48,430 nt of DNA from NCBI GenBank assembly GCA_030602705.1, contig JAUVZF010000024.1, positions 1 to 48,430 of the forward strand. Reading direction: 5' to 3'. Every line of letters starts with the position of its first letter. The stretch's first letter is position 1. Position numbers and translations under genes: made by a program. Below are positions 36,688 through 43,546 of this stretch, in pieces. The notes under the pieces were generated by a model. It had not been told where the DNA came from, did no database searches, and was given only the letters and a program-made list of their open reading frames with translations. The stretch is from Planctomycetota bacterium. Lineage in GTDB: Bacteria > Planctomycetota > Phycisphaerae > FEN-1346.

Positions 36688-36720
36688 AACGGCACACGCG
36701 TGACAAGTCCCGCGGCTAAC
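36688..36720 (-). repeat. Family A hairpin between trmD and rplS
   Basis: GGCACACGCGTGACAAGTCC followed by CGCGGCTAAC; the inner GTGACAAGTCC pairing is imperfect, the only clearly decayed stem besides that near 16850. It lies between two co-oriented genes of one operon. Confidence 0.75.
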
Positions 36721-36725
36721 ACGGC

Positions 36726-37439
36726 TTACGGTTCGTCCGATGCCCGGCCTTTCAAAAGGTCGCTGCGGCGCTGCCTGGTTCGAGCCCGGGCCTGCTCCTC
36801 TCGCCACCGGGCGATCTCGGCATGGTTGCCCGAAAGCAGCACCCGGGGGACGGCCATGCCGCGAAACTCCCGCGGACGGGTGTACTGCGGATACTCCAAA
36901 CCGCCGCCCGCGACGATCTCGCTGAAACTCTCCTCGCGGGTCCCGTCCTCAGCACCCAGGACGCCGGGAAGCAACCGCGTCACGGCGTCGATAACGACCA
37001 TCGCGGGCACCTCGCCGCCCGTCAGCACGTAGTCGCCGACGGAAATCTCGGCGTCCGCCAGCGTCCGGATTCGTTCGTCAAACCCCTCGTAGTGCCCGCA
37101 AACCAGAATCAACCGCGCCCGGGCCGACAGGTCCCGGACTCGAGCCTGCGCTAGGCGCTCGCCCTGCGGTGTGAGCAGCACCACGTAGCCCGGCGTCTCG
37201 TGGAGCCGCCGCACGTGCTCGACCGCCCGAAAGAGGGGCTCGCACATGAGCACCATGCCGGGCCCCCCGCCGAACGGCTTGTCGTCCACCGTGCCGCGTG
37301 CGTCCGCTGCGAAATCCCGGAGGTTCGTCAGGATGACCTCGACGCGGCCTTCCCGCAGTGCCCGTCCGACGATGCTTGAGGCGAGGATGCTGCTGAAGGC
37401 GTCGGGGAAAAGCGTGATGACGTCCAGCCGCAGCGCCAT
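36726..37439 (-). CDS. trmD: tRNA (guanine37-N1)-methyltransferase
   Basis: TrmD uses S-adenosylmethionine to methylate G37 of tRNAs and prevents frameshifting. The 237-aa product has the SPOUT knot features: [11 protein letters not shown] at the start, [34 protein letters not shown] and [19 protein letters not shown], with the C-terminal [20 protein letters not shown] 37439 has GAGGTG 5 bases upstream. The gap to rpsP upstream is 31 bases. rimM, usually between them, is missing here. Confidence 0.97.
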   Translation of the reverse strand: MALRLDVITLFPDAFSSILASSIVGRALREGRVEVILTNLRDFAADARGTVDDKPFGGGPGMVLMCEPLFRAVEHVRRLHETPGYVVLLTPQGERLAQARVRDLSARARLILVCGHYEGFDERIRTLADAEISVGDYVLTGGEVPAMVVIDAVTRLLPGVLGAEDGTREESFSEIVAGGGLEYPQYTRPREFRGMAVPRVLLSGNHAEIARWREEQARARTRQRRSDLLKGRASDEP

Positions 37440-37470
37440 GTTGCACCTCGCGTCGGGCTCTCGCGAGCGG

Positions 37471-38103
37471 CTATTCGGGCGCGCCCTCCTCGCTCGGTTC
37501 GTTCTGTTGGGCCTGGGATGCGGCGTCTGGTTCAGGGGACTCGGCCTGGTCGGACGGGCCTTCGGCCACCTCGGCCGGCTTTTGCTCGTCGGGTTGGGCC
37601 TCGGCCGCTGGCTCGTCGGGCGGCGCTTCGGCTTCCGCCTCGGGCTGGGCCTCGTCGGGGACCGTGGCCGCCTCTTCCGCGGGCGGGGCTACCTCTTCCG
37701 CGGGCGGGACCGGCTCTTGCTCGGCCTCGGGCTTCTCGGCCTCGGGCGGGGCTTTCTCTTTGGGTTTGGCCTTCTCGGCCGCTACGCGTTCGGCGGCCTT
37801 GGGCGGCGGGCCCTTCTTTTTCTTCTTCCAGGGCCGGGGCGGCATCTCGTTGCCTTTGGCGTCGAGGCCCAGATGGGCGAGCAGTTCCGTGACCGTCTTC
37901 GACGGGCTGGCGCCGACCTGGAGCCAGTGGACCACCCGCTCGCGGTGGATCTTGACCTTGTCCTCGTCCCTGAGGAGCGGGTCGTAGTGGCCGAGTTCCT
38001 CGATGACGCGCCCATCGCGTGCCGCGCGCTTGTCGGTGGCGCAGATACGCCAGAAGGCCCGGCGAGCCCGTCCCAGCCGTTTCAACCGAATGCGTACCGC
38101 CAC
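37471..38103 (-). CDS. rpsP: 30S ribosomal protein S16 with a ~125-residue acidic tail
   Basis: bS16 helps assemble the 30S subunit. The normal protein occupies residues 1-85: [20 protein letters not shown], then [20 protein letters not shown] and [14 protein letters not shown]. After a Lys-rich patch (PWKKKKKG) the chain continues to residue 210 as an Ala/Glu/Pro-rich, strongly acidic tail of repeats such as PPAEE and PEAEQ. I chose GTG 38103, which has AAGGAG 9 bases upstream and starts exactly at the family N-terminus. It heads the rpsP-trmD-rplS group. S16 is usually 75-100 residues, so the extension is unusual, though long tails occur in some phyla. Confidence 0.94.
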   Translation of the reverse strand: MAVRIRLKRLGRARRAFWRICATDKRAARDGRVIEELGHYDPLLRDEDKVKIHRERVVHWLQVGASPSKTVTELLAHLGLDAKGNEMPPRPWKKKKKGPPPKAAERVAAEKAKPKEKAPPEAEKPEAEQEPVPPAEEVAPPAEEAATVPDEAQPEAEAEAPPDEPAAEAQPDEQKPAEVAEGPSDQAESPEPDAASQAQQNEPSEEGAPE

Positions 38104-38261
38104 GTTCGATGGCTCCTTCCGATGGGCCTGATTGCCACGGCCCCGGAGTCGTCTGTTCGGAAAGCGGCGTAGTGTAGGTACGCGTGGGGCGATTGGCAAG
38201 CGCAAAATCGGTCTCTGCGACGCCGGGGTGTGACCACGGATTATGGCAGGTGTCGCGCCGT

Positions 38262-38344
38262 CCGGCAAAAAGGTTCCAGGAACCTTTTCTGCGTAGCACC
38301 CTCCGGGCCCTTCAGGGAAAAGGTTCCTGGAACCTTTTTGCCGG
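38262..38344. repeat. Composite palindromic element (family C, copy 1)
   Basis: Two hairpins, AAAAGGTTCCAGGAACCTTTT (38267-38288) and AAAAGGTTCCTGGAACCTTTT (38318-38339), flank a core with CTGCGTAGCACCCTCCGGGC. The ends CCGGCAAAAA and TTTTTGCCGG make the whole element an inverted repeat. The core recurs, inverted, at 47256-47333. Confidence 0.9.
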
Positions 38345-38357
38345 ATGCCTCTGCCGC

Positions 38358-38386
38358 TTGCACGTTGGCGGCGCGACCGTTATCAT
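38358..38386 (+). promoter_or_regulatory. Probable promoter of the zinc metallopeptidase gene
   Basis: TTGCAC (38358-38363), exactly 17 bases, then TATCAT (38381-38386), 34 bases before the GTG start at 38421. Confidence 0.55.
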
Positions 38387-38420
38387 CGCACGAGGCGAGC
38401 GACCCACAAAGAGCGCACGC

Positions 38421-38810
38421 GTGGACAGCGACCGTTTCGACGAATTGCTCAACGAGGCCGTGGACGGCCTGCCGGCGGAGTTCGCCACGCGCCTCGAGAA
38501 CGTGGACGTGGTGGCGGCGGCCGCGCCGTCGGCCCGGACGTTGCGGGACATGGGCCTCGCCGGGCGCGGGACGCTCCTGGGACTCTACCGAGGCATCCCT
38601 CAGACGCGGCGGACCACGCGATACGGCAACGTGCTGCCGGACGAGATTGTGATCTATCGGGAACCGATTCTGGCGAAGGCCCGCGCCGAGTGTCCGGACG
38701 GCGACCTCGACGCCACCGTCCGGGCCCTGGTGCGCAAGACCGTCCTGCACGAGATCGGCCACCATTTCGGCCTGAGCGACACAGATCTTCGGCGCATCGA
38801 CTGTGGTTGA
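38421..38810 (+). CDS. Small zincin-type metallopeptidase family protein
   Basis: The 129-aa product has a HEIGHHFG motif at residues 110-117; the two His and the Glu should hold zinc and the catalytic water. The preceding pattern (FDELLNEAVDGLPAEFATRL, GLYRGIP, YGNVLPDEIVIYREPIL) is that of the 'metallopeptidase family' (DUF1025-like) of ~120 residues, whose substrates are not known. The start is GTG 38421; no ATG is near, and the frame upstream is in repeat sequence. It ends just 21 bases before three family A hairpins and the DUF167 gene. It has no signal peptide, so it is cytoplasmic. Confidence 0.82.
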   Translation: MDSDRFDELLNEAVDGLPAEFATRLENVDVVAAAAPSARTLRDMGLAGRGTLLGLYRGIPQTRRTTRYGNVLPDEIVIYREPILAKARAECPDGDLDATVRALVRKTVLHEIGHHFGLSDTDLRRIDCG

Positions 38811-38831
38811 TGGTTGCGCGTGTCGCGTTGA

Positions 38832-38921
38832 GTTAGCCGCTCGTACGGGCGCGTGCCGTGTTAGCCGCGGGGCTTGCCCCGCGCGTGCCGTGTTAGCCGC
38901 GGGGCTTGCCCCGCGCGTGCC
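38832..38921 (+). repeat. Three family A hairpins at the start of the DUF167 gene
   Basis: GTTAGCC starts at 38832, 38859 and 38892, here in the opposite orientation to most other copies. Two stems are CGCGGGGCTTGCCCCGCG; the first is CGCTCGTACGGGCG. The last copy runs to the point where the DUF167 coding region becomes recognisable. Confidence 0.9.
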
Positions 38922-39193
38922 ACGCCGACGGCGCCGTGGTGGCCGTCAAGGTCGTGCCCGGTGCATCGCGCCGGCGCATCGTCGGTCCGCTGGGCGAGCG
39001 GCTGAAAGTGGCGGTCCGCAAGCCTCCCGAGAAGGGCGCCGCCAACCAGGCGGTGGCAGCGCTGCTGGCCAAGGCGCTGGCCGTCAGGGCATCCGACGTC
39101 GAGATCCTCCGGGGCGGCGTGCGTCCCCAGAAGGTGTTTCTGGTCCGCGGCCTGGGCGCCGGCGAAGTCCGCCAACGCCTCGGGCTGACCTGA
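38906..39193 (+). CDS. DUF167 (YggU-family) protein whose 5' end lies in a hairpin repeat
   Basis: The ~95-aa product shows the whole family pattern: DGAVVAVKVVPGASRRRIVG, LGERLKVAVRKPPEKGAANQ, then AVAALLAKALAV and VEILRGGVRPQKVFLVRGLG. The family is small, widespread and of unknown function. The start is uncertain: in frame there is only a TTG at 38906, inside the last hairpin, with a stop codon just upstream in the repeat, or GTG codons at 38936 and 38939, which would cut into the first strand. No ribosome site is visible. I infer that the repeat replaced the original leader and perhaps the first codons. Confidence 0.78.
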   Translation: MPRACHADGAVVAVKVVPGASRRRIVGPLGERLKVAVRKPPEKGAANQAVAALLAKALAVRASDVEILRGGVRPQKVFLVRGLGAGEVRQRLGLT

Positions 39194-39348
39194 AATTGCC
39201 GCGTTCCCTGTGACCTCGTTATCCCTGGCGGCGCGTTCGGCGGCAGCGGCGGCGTGTAGTTTTTGCCCCGGAGGGCGTTAAGATAGGCAAGATGTGCGGT
39301 GTGTAGGGGCGCGACGGGGGTAAAATTCGTTCCTTTTCGCTCGCCGAT

Positions 39349-39449
39349 TTGACGGCGGGCGGTTTTTGTGGTATAGTTTGGGTGCCTGTCTTCTGACTGG
39401 GGGTTGTTGAAGTATCCACAACGGGGTAGTGCGAGGGGTTTCTTCGCAC
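39349..39449 (+). promoter_or_regulatory. Promoter, DnaA-box-like site and leader hairpin of the HTH-receiver gene
   Basis: TTGACG (39349-39354), exactly 17 bases, TATAGT (39372-39377). In the ~80-base leader there is GTATCCACA (39412-39420, 8 of 9 to the DnaA box) and a hairpin AGTGCG..CGCACT (about 39428-39449). The motif TAGTGCG occurs again just before the ATG, next to a GGGGG ribosome site. The remaining bases of 39194-39348 show nothing I can name. Confidence 0.65.
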
Positions 39450-39462
39450 TGGGGGTAGTGCG

Positions 39463-40032
39463 ATGAAGGAAGTTCTTACGACGGGGGAGGTGGCGCGTAT
39501 CTGTGGCGTTGCGCCGCGGACGGTCTCCAAGTGGTTTGACGCAGGCCAGTTACGCGGATTCAAGATACCGGGCTCGCGGGATCGTCGGATTCCCCGTGAG
39601 TCCCTCGTGCGTTTTATGAGGGTCCACGGTATCCCCCTTCGCGGCCTCGACGGCGCCGTCACGCGTGTTCTGCTGGTCAATCGCGACTACGAGGCTGCCG
39701 ACGCCCTGCGCGTGGCGCTGGAGAGCGGCTTCGATTACGAGGTCCAGGTGGCCACAGGCGTGTTCGAGGCCGGGCTGCTGGCCCGTCAGACACGGCCGCA
39801 CGTCTTGCTGCTCGATACGTCGGTGCCGGGTCTCAAGGCCCGCCAGATGCGGCTGGCCCTGCGGTCGGATCCGGAACTCGTTGCGACGCGGGTCGTGGCC
39901 GTCGAAGAGGAACTCAACGAGGACCTGGTGAAGCAGCGTAGGAGCGAAGGCTTCGATTCGTGCCTCGCCAAGCCGTACAATCTGGCGGGCGTGGTCCGTG
40001 TGATTGAGGAGGCCACGAACATCGTCGCTTGA
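39463..40032 (+). CDS. Regulator with N-terminal excisionase/MerR-type HTH and C-terminal receiver domain
   Basis: The 189-aa protein starts VLTTGEVARICGVAPRTVSK with a DNA-binding helix-turn-helix of the excisionase type (residues 4-55), then has a CheY-like receiver from about 67. The receiver shows VLLVNRD (acidic pocket reduced to Asn-Arg-Asp), the likely phosphorylation site Asp in LLLDTSVPG, and the Lys in CLAKPYN; the usual Ser/Thr of the fourth strand is not evident (VVAVEEE). Usual response regulators have the receiver first, so the order is reversed. Such proteins are frequent in planctomycetes. No kinase gene is nearby. It has its own promoter and a strong terminator at 40059-40084. 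Confidence 0.88.
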   Translation: MKEVLTTGEVARICGVAPRTVSKWFDAGQLRGFKIPGSRDRRIPRESLVRFMRVHGIPLRGLDGAVTRVLLVNRDYEAADALRVALESGFDYEVQVATGVFEAGLLARQTRPHVLLLDTSVPGLKARQMRLALRSDPELVATRVVAVEEELNEDLVKQRRSEGFDSCLAKPYNLAGVVRVIEEATNIVA

Positions 40033-40058
40033 GTCGCGCGGGCGTGAGCGTTTTCCGA

Positions 40059-40084
40059 GGCCGCATCGTGCGGCCCTTTTTTTT
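40059..40084 (+). terminator. Rho-independent terminator
   Basis: GGCCGCA/TGCGGCC stem with a TCG loop (40059-40075), then C and eight T residues. It is the clearest intrinsic terminator in the window and ends the HTH-receiver message. Confidence 0.92.
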
Positions 40085-40159
40085 GCGCGAAGGACGCCTG
40101 CGGCGGCAGGCGGACGGGCCGGCCCGGCGGTAACGCTGGCGGACGGGGCGGCCCGGCGG

Positions 40160-40165
40160 TATACT
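40160..40165 (+). promoter_or_regulatory. -10 box of the purB promoter
   Basis: TATACT lies 35 bases before the purB ATG. It is in the second copy of a ~29-base duplication (copies start at 40109 and 40138), where the first copy reads TAACGCT instead. No clear -35 is seen. Confidence 0.45.
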
Positions 40166-40199
40166 GGGGCCGTGAAAGCGGAACCGATGGGAGCCAACC

Positions 40200-41642
40200 A
40201 TGAGCGCTGACGCCGAGTCCTACGAGCGGTTCTCTTCGCCCCTGGTCTCACGCTACGCCGGCGAGCGCATGGCGCGCCTCTTCAGTCCGGCCGCCAAGGT
40301 GCGAACGTGGCGGCGCATCTGGATCGCCCTGGCCGAGGCCCAGCAGGAACTCGGCCTGGCCGTCACCGACGAGCAACTCAGCCAAATGCGAGCCCACGCC
40401 GACGCCATCAACTTCGAGCGGGCGATGGAGTTGGAGCACGAGTTGCGCCACGATGTCATGGCCCACGTCCATGCCTTCGGCGAGCAATGCCCGGCGGCCC
40501 GGCCCATCATCCACCTGGGCGCCACCTCGTGCGACGTCGGCGACAACGCCGACCTGGTGGCCATCCGGGGCGGCCTTGGCGTCCTGGCCCGCCGGCTCGT
40601 TGCGGCCATCGAGCGCCTGGCCCGCTTTGCCGACGAGCACAAGGCCCTTGCCACGCTCGGGTTCACGCACTATCAGCCGGCACAACTCACGACCGTCGGC
40701 AAGCGGGCGTGCCTGTGGCTGTGGGACCTCGTGATGGATTACGAGGCCGTCGAGGCCGCACGCAAGGGCCTGAAGTTCCGCGGCATCAAGGGCACCACCG
40801 GCACGCAAGGCTCGTTCCTGCGTCTGTTCGACGGCGACCACGAGAAGGTCAAACGCCTCGAACAGATGGTGGCCGGGAAGATGGGCTTTGCCGAGGTCCA
40901 GCCCGTCACCGGTCAGACCTACACGCGGAAGGTCGATTCGCAGATCATGGCGGTGCTTTCGGGCATCGCCCAGAGCGCCCACAAGTTCGCCAACGACCTG
41001 CGGCTGCTGGCGAACCAAAAGGAGATGGAGGAGCCGTTCGAGACCTCCCAGGTCGGCTCCTCGGCCATGGCGTACAAGCGGAACCCGATGCGGTCGGAAC
41101 GGATGACGGGCCTCGCGCGCGTGCTCATCCACCTGGCCCCCGCCGCCGCCGCGACGGCCGCCGAGCAGTGGCTCGAACGCACGCTCGATGACTCGGCCGC
41201 ACGGCGCATCGTCCTCGGTGAAGGGTTCCTGGCGGCCGACGGCATCCTGAGGCTTTACCAGAACATCGTCGAAGGGCTGGTGGTCTATCCGAAGATGATC
41301 GCGCGGCACATTGCGGCGGAACTGCCGTTCATGGCGACCGAGAACATCCTGATGGCCGCCGTCAAGGCGGGCGGCGACCGCCAGACCCTCCACGAGGCCA
41401 TCCGCCGCCACAGCCACCAGGCCGCACGGGTGGTCAAGATCGAGGGCGGCGAGAACGATCTGCTCGAGCGCCTGAAAGGCGACCCCGCGTTCGCCAACGT
41501 GGACATCGACGCCGAACTGCAGCCCGTACGCTTCATCGGCCGCGCACCCCAGCAGGTCGATGAGTTCCTCGCGGCCCACGTCCAGCCCATCCTCGACGCC
41601 CACAAAGGCGCCGCCGGCGTCGAGGATGAGGTTAACGTGTGA
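40200..41642 (+). CDS. purB: Adenylosuccinate lyase
   Basis: PurB makes two fumarate-releasing steps: SAICAR to AICAR, and adenylosuccinate to AMP. The 480-aa product is of the usual length and has the superfamily signature SSAMAYKRNPMRSERMTGLA near residue 286, the catalytic His region RPIIHLGATSCDVGDNADL (about 100) and TLGFTHYQPAQLTTVGKRAC (about 155). ATG 40200 has GGGAG 7 bases upstream. It stands alone on the plus strand with its own promoter. purN at 13681-14325 belongs to the same pathway but is far away. Confidence 0.96.
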   Translation: MSADAESYERFSSPLVSRYAGERMARLFSPAAKVRTWRRIWIALAEAQQELGLAVTDEQLSQMRAHADAINFERAMELEHELRHDVMAHVHAFGEQCPAARPIIHLGATSCDVGDNADLVAIRGGLGVLARRLVAAIERLARFADEHKALATLGFTHYQPAQLTTVGKRACLWLWDLVMDYEAVEAARKGLKFRGIKGTTGTQGSFLRLFDGDHEKVKRLEQMVAGKMGFAEVQPVTGQTYTRKVDSQIMAVLSGIAQSAHKFANDLRLLANQKEMEEPFETSQVGSSAMAYKRNPMRSERMTGLARVLIHLAPAAAATAAEQWLERTLDDSAARRIVLGEGFLAADGILRLYQNIVEGLVVYPKMIARHIAAELPFMATENILMAAVKAGGDRQTLHEAIRRHSHQAARVVKIEGGENDLLERLKGDPAFANVDIDAELQPVRFIGRAPQQVDEFLAAHVQPILDAHKGAAGVEDEVNV

Positions 41643-41872
41643 GGCCCCGCGGCGGGGCGCTGCAGGCTGCTTGCAGCCGGTGTTCGTGGTCGCGCGCCAT
41701 TCGAGCCGGCTGCGGAAGTGCCGGGCACGTTGCCGGACGGGGTGTTCAGGAAAGGGGCTGGAGAGGGTTGAAGCTAAGAGGCGATACACGATAATAGCGA
41801 CGTTGGGCCTCACGTGGCACTGGGCTGCTGGCCGCAGTGGTGGATGAGCGTGAATCGTTTTGCTGGTGAGCC

Positions 41873-43045
41873 ATGCCTAAGCGGGTAAGATCAATCGCTG
41901 AGCCTGAGCTTCTTGGCTGGGCGCGACGGAGCGCGGGCCTTGACCTGGAAGAAGCGGCCAGGAAGGCTAGCGTCAAGCCCGAGCAGATGGAGGATTGGGA
42001 GGCTGGCCAAAAGCAGCCGACGATAAACCAACTCCGCTCACTGGCGCGCGTTTACAAGAGACCGCTGGCGGTTTTCTTCCTGCCAGAGCCGCCGCGCGAC
42101 TTTCAGCCCCTACGAGACTTCCGCCGAATTCCAGATGTGCCCGAGAGGGCCCTGTCTCCAGGGCTCTGCTTCGAGATCCGACAGGCCCATGGCCGACGGG
42201 AAACAGCGCTTGAGCTGTACGAGTTTCTTGGGCAGCCTCCCCCTTCGTTTGATCTCGCCGCTTCGCTGCGAGACGACCCCGAGCAAGTAGGGCAGCAGAT
42301 TCGGACGCTACTCGGGATAGGCTTGGACGAACAAGTTCAGTGGCGGAACACACGAGTGGCTTTTAACAACTGGCGGGCCGCGTTTGAGGCCCGCGGCGCC
42401 TTGGTCTTTCAGGCTAGCGGAATTGAGACCGGCGAGATGCGCGGCTTCTCAGTTGCGGAAAGGCCTCTGCCGGCAGTGGTAGTCAATGTCCGCGACGCAT
42501 ATGCGGCTCGCACCTTCAGTATGTTTCACGAGATTGCTCACCTCATGCTAAACACCGGTGGCCTATGCGACCTTGAAGAACATGGAGCAGATGACTCGCG
42601 AGAACAGCGCACTGAGGTCTTCTGTAACCGCGTGGCCGCGGCAGCACTCATGCCCAGAGAGTATCTGATGCGAGAGCCGCTGGTACAGCAGAACGCCAGC
42701 ATGAGAGAGTGGCCTGACCAAGACAGCCAGCGCCTCGCTAGGCGGTACAGCGTTAGCAGAGAGGCCCTACTTCGCCGACTTCTTACGTTCGGGCGCGTTT
42801 CAGCGGCGTATTACCGGCACAAGAGGCGGCAGTTTCAGCAGGAGTATGAGGCGTGGCGCAGCAAGCAAAGGGATGGCTATCGCGATTGGGCTCGGGAGCC
42901 GATTACAAAAGCCGGCCGTTCATTTGTTCTTCTAGTGATGACATGTTACAACCAAGGGAGAATCACGCTCGTTGATGCTTCCCATTCTCTCGGTGTTAAC
43001 GCGGAGTGTGTTGGAAAGGTTGAGGCGGAGCTCAGGTTGGGATAA
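41873..43045 (+). CDS. XRE-type HTH fused to an ImmA/IrrE metallopeptidase (antitoxin-like)
   Basis: The 390-aa protein has an N-terminal HTH (residues 10-65; GLDLEEAARKASVKPEQMED, WEAGQKQPTINQL) and a zinc peptidase domain with HEIAHLML near 220 and a downstream Glu in the EVFCNRVAAAALMP region. This is the ImmA/IrrE layout, in which the peptidase cleaves or releases repressors. It is followed after 20 bases by a DUF4411 gene, which is a recognised partner in toxin-antitoxin-like modules. Base use is less GC-rich than in the genes around, which agrees with horizontal acquisition. The ATG at 41873 is preceded by a weak GGTGAG. DNA-binding autoregulation is likely but is not shown. Confidence 0.88.
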   Translation: MPKRVRSIAEPELLGWARRSAGLDLEEAARKASVKPEQMEDWEAGQKQPTINQLRSLARVYKRPLAVFFLPEPPRDFQPLRDFRRIPDVPERALSPGLCFEIRQAHGRRETALELYEFLGQPPPSFDLAASLRDDPEQVGQQIRTLLGIGLDEQVQWRNTRVAFNNWRAAFEARGALVFQASGIETGEMRGFSVAERPLPAVVVNVRDAYAARTFSMFHEIAHLMLNTGGLCDLEEHGADDSREQRTEVFCNRVAAAALMPREYLMREPLVQQNASMREWPDQDSQRLARRYSVSREALLRRLLTFGRVSAAYYRHKRRQFQQEYEAWRSKQRDGYRDWAREPITKAGRSFVLLVMTCYNQGRITLVDASHSLGVNAECVGKVEAELRLG

Positions 43046-43065
43046 TCATCACACGGGGCGAATGT

Positions 43066-43536
43066 GTGCTTGAGTACAGCATAGACACAAGCTCGATAGT
43101 GTACGGCTGGAGGGAGCAGTACCCTCCCTCCAATTTTCCGCCTCTTTGGCGCAATATGGAACAGGCCATCGCCGAAGGACTGCTTGTTGCCCCGCGAGAG
43201 GTGATCCTTGAATTGAAGAAGGTCGAGCCAGAGGCGTATGAATGGGCCAAGAGGCAAGACGGCTTCTCTCTGGAGTTGGACGAGGCGATTCAAGAGGCCA
43301 CCAAGACAATCTTGTCGCAGTATCGCGAGCTCGTCAAGGACAAGGCCAATCGGACCAAGGCCGATGCCTTCGTGATCGCAGTGGCGCAGGTTCATGGGTG
43401 TACGGTTGTGACAAACGAGAAGCCCACCTATAGCCTCCGTAGGCCCAACATTCCTGACGTATGCGACAAGATGAAAATACGGTGCATAGACTTGCTTGGC
43501 CTGATCAAGGAACGGGAATGGGTGATCGGTGGCTGA
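43066..43536 (+). CDS. DUF4411 PIN-like protein (toxin-like)
   Basis: The 156-aa product starts at a GTG (43066), with GGGG about 5 bases before. The sequence shows a PIN-like layout: YSIDTSSIVYGW with the first Asp, VILELKKV with a Glu, and KADAFVIAVAQ with a later Asp, then CTVVTNEK. PIN domains are metal-dependent RNases; DUF4411 members are often found with an HTH/ImmA gene. It lies 20 bases after such a gene, and they should be one transcript. The product is expected to be the toxic partner; this is inferred from the family. Confidence 0.85.
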   Translation: MLEYSIDTSSIVYGWREQYPPSNFPPLWRNMEQAIAEGLLVAPREVILELKKVEPEAYEWAKRQDGFSLELDEAIQEATKTILSQYRELVKDKANRTKADAFVIAVAQVHGCTVVTNEKPTYSLRRPNIPDVCDKMKIRCIDLLGLIKEREWVIGG

Positions 43537-43546
43537 TGGGGTCGCC

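Noticed and set aside
38803-39213. A 136-codon frame overlapping the DUF167 gene
   Set aside because: It is in another frame, is made largely of the hairpin repeat and has no family similarity; the DUF167 frame explains the region.
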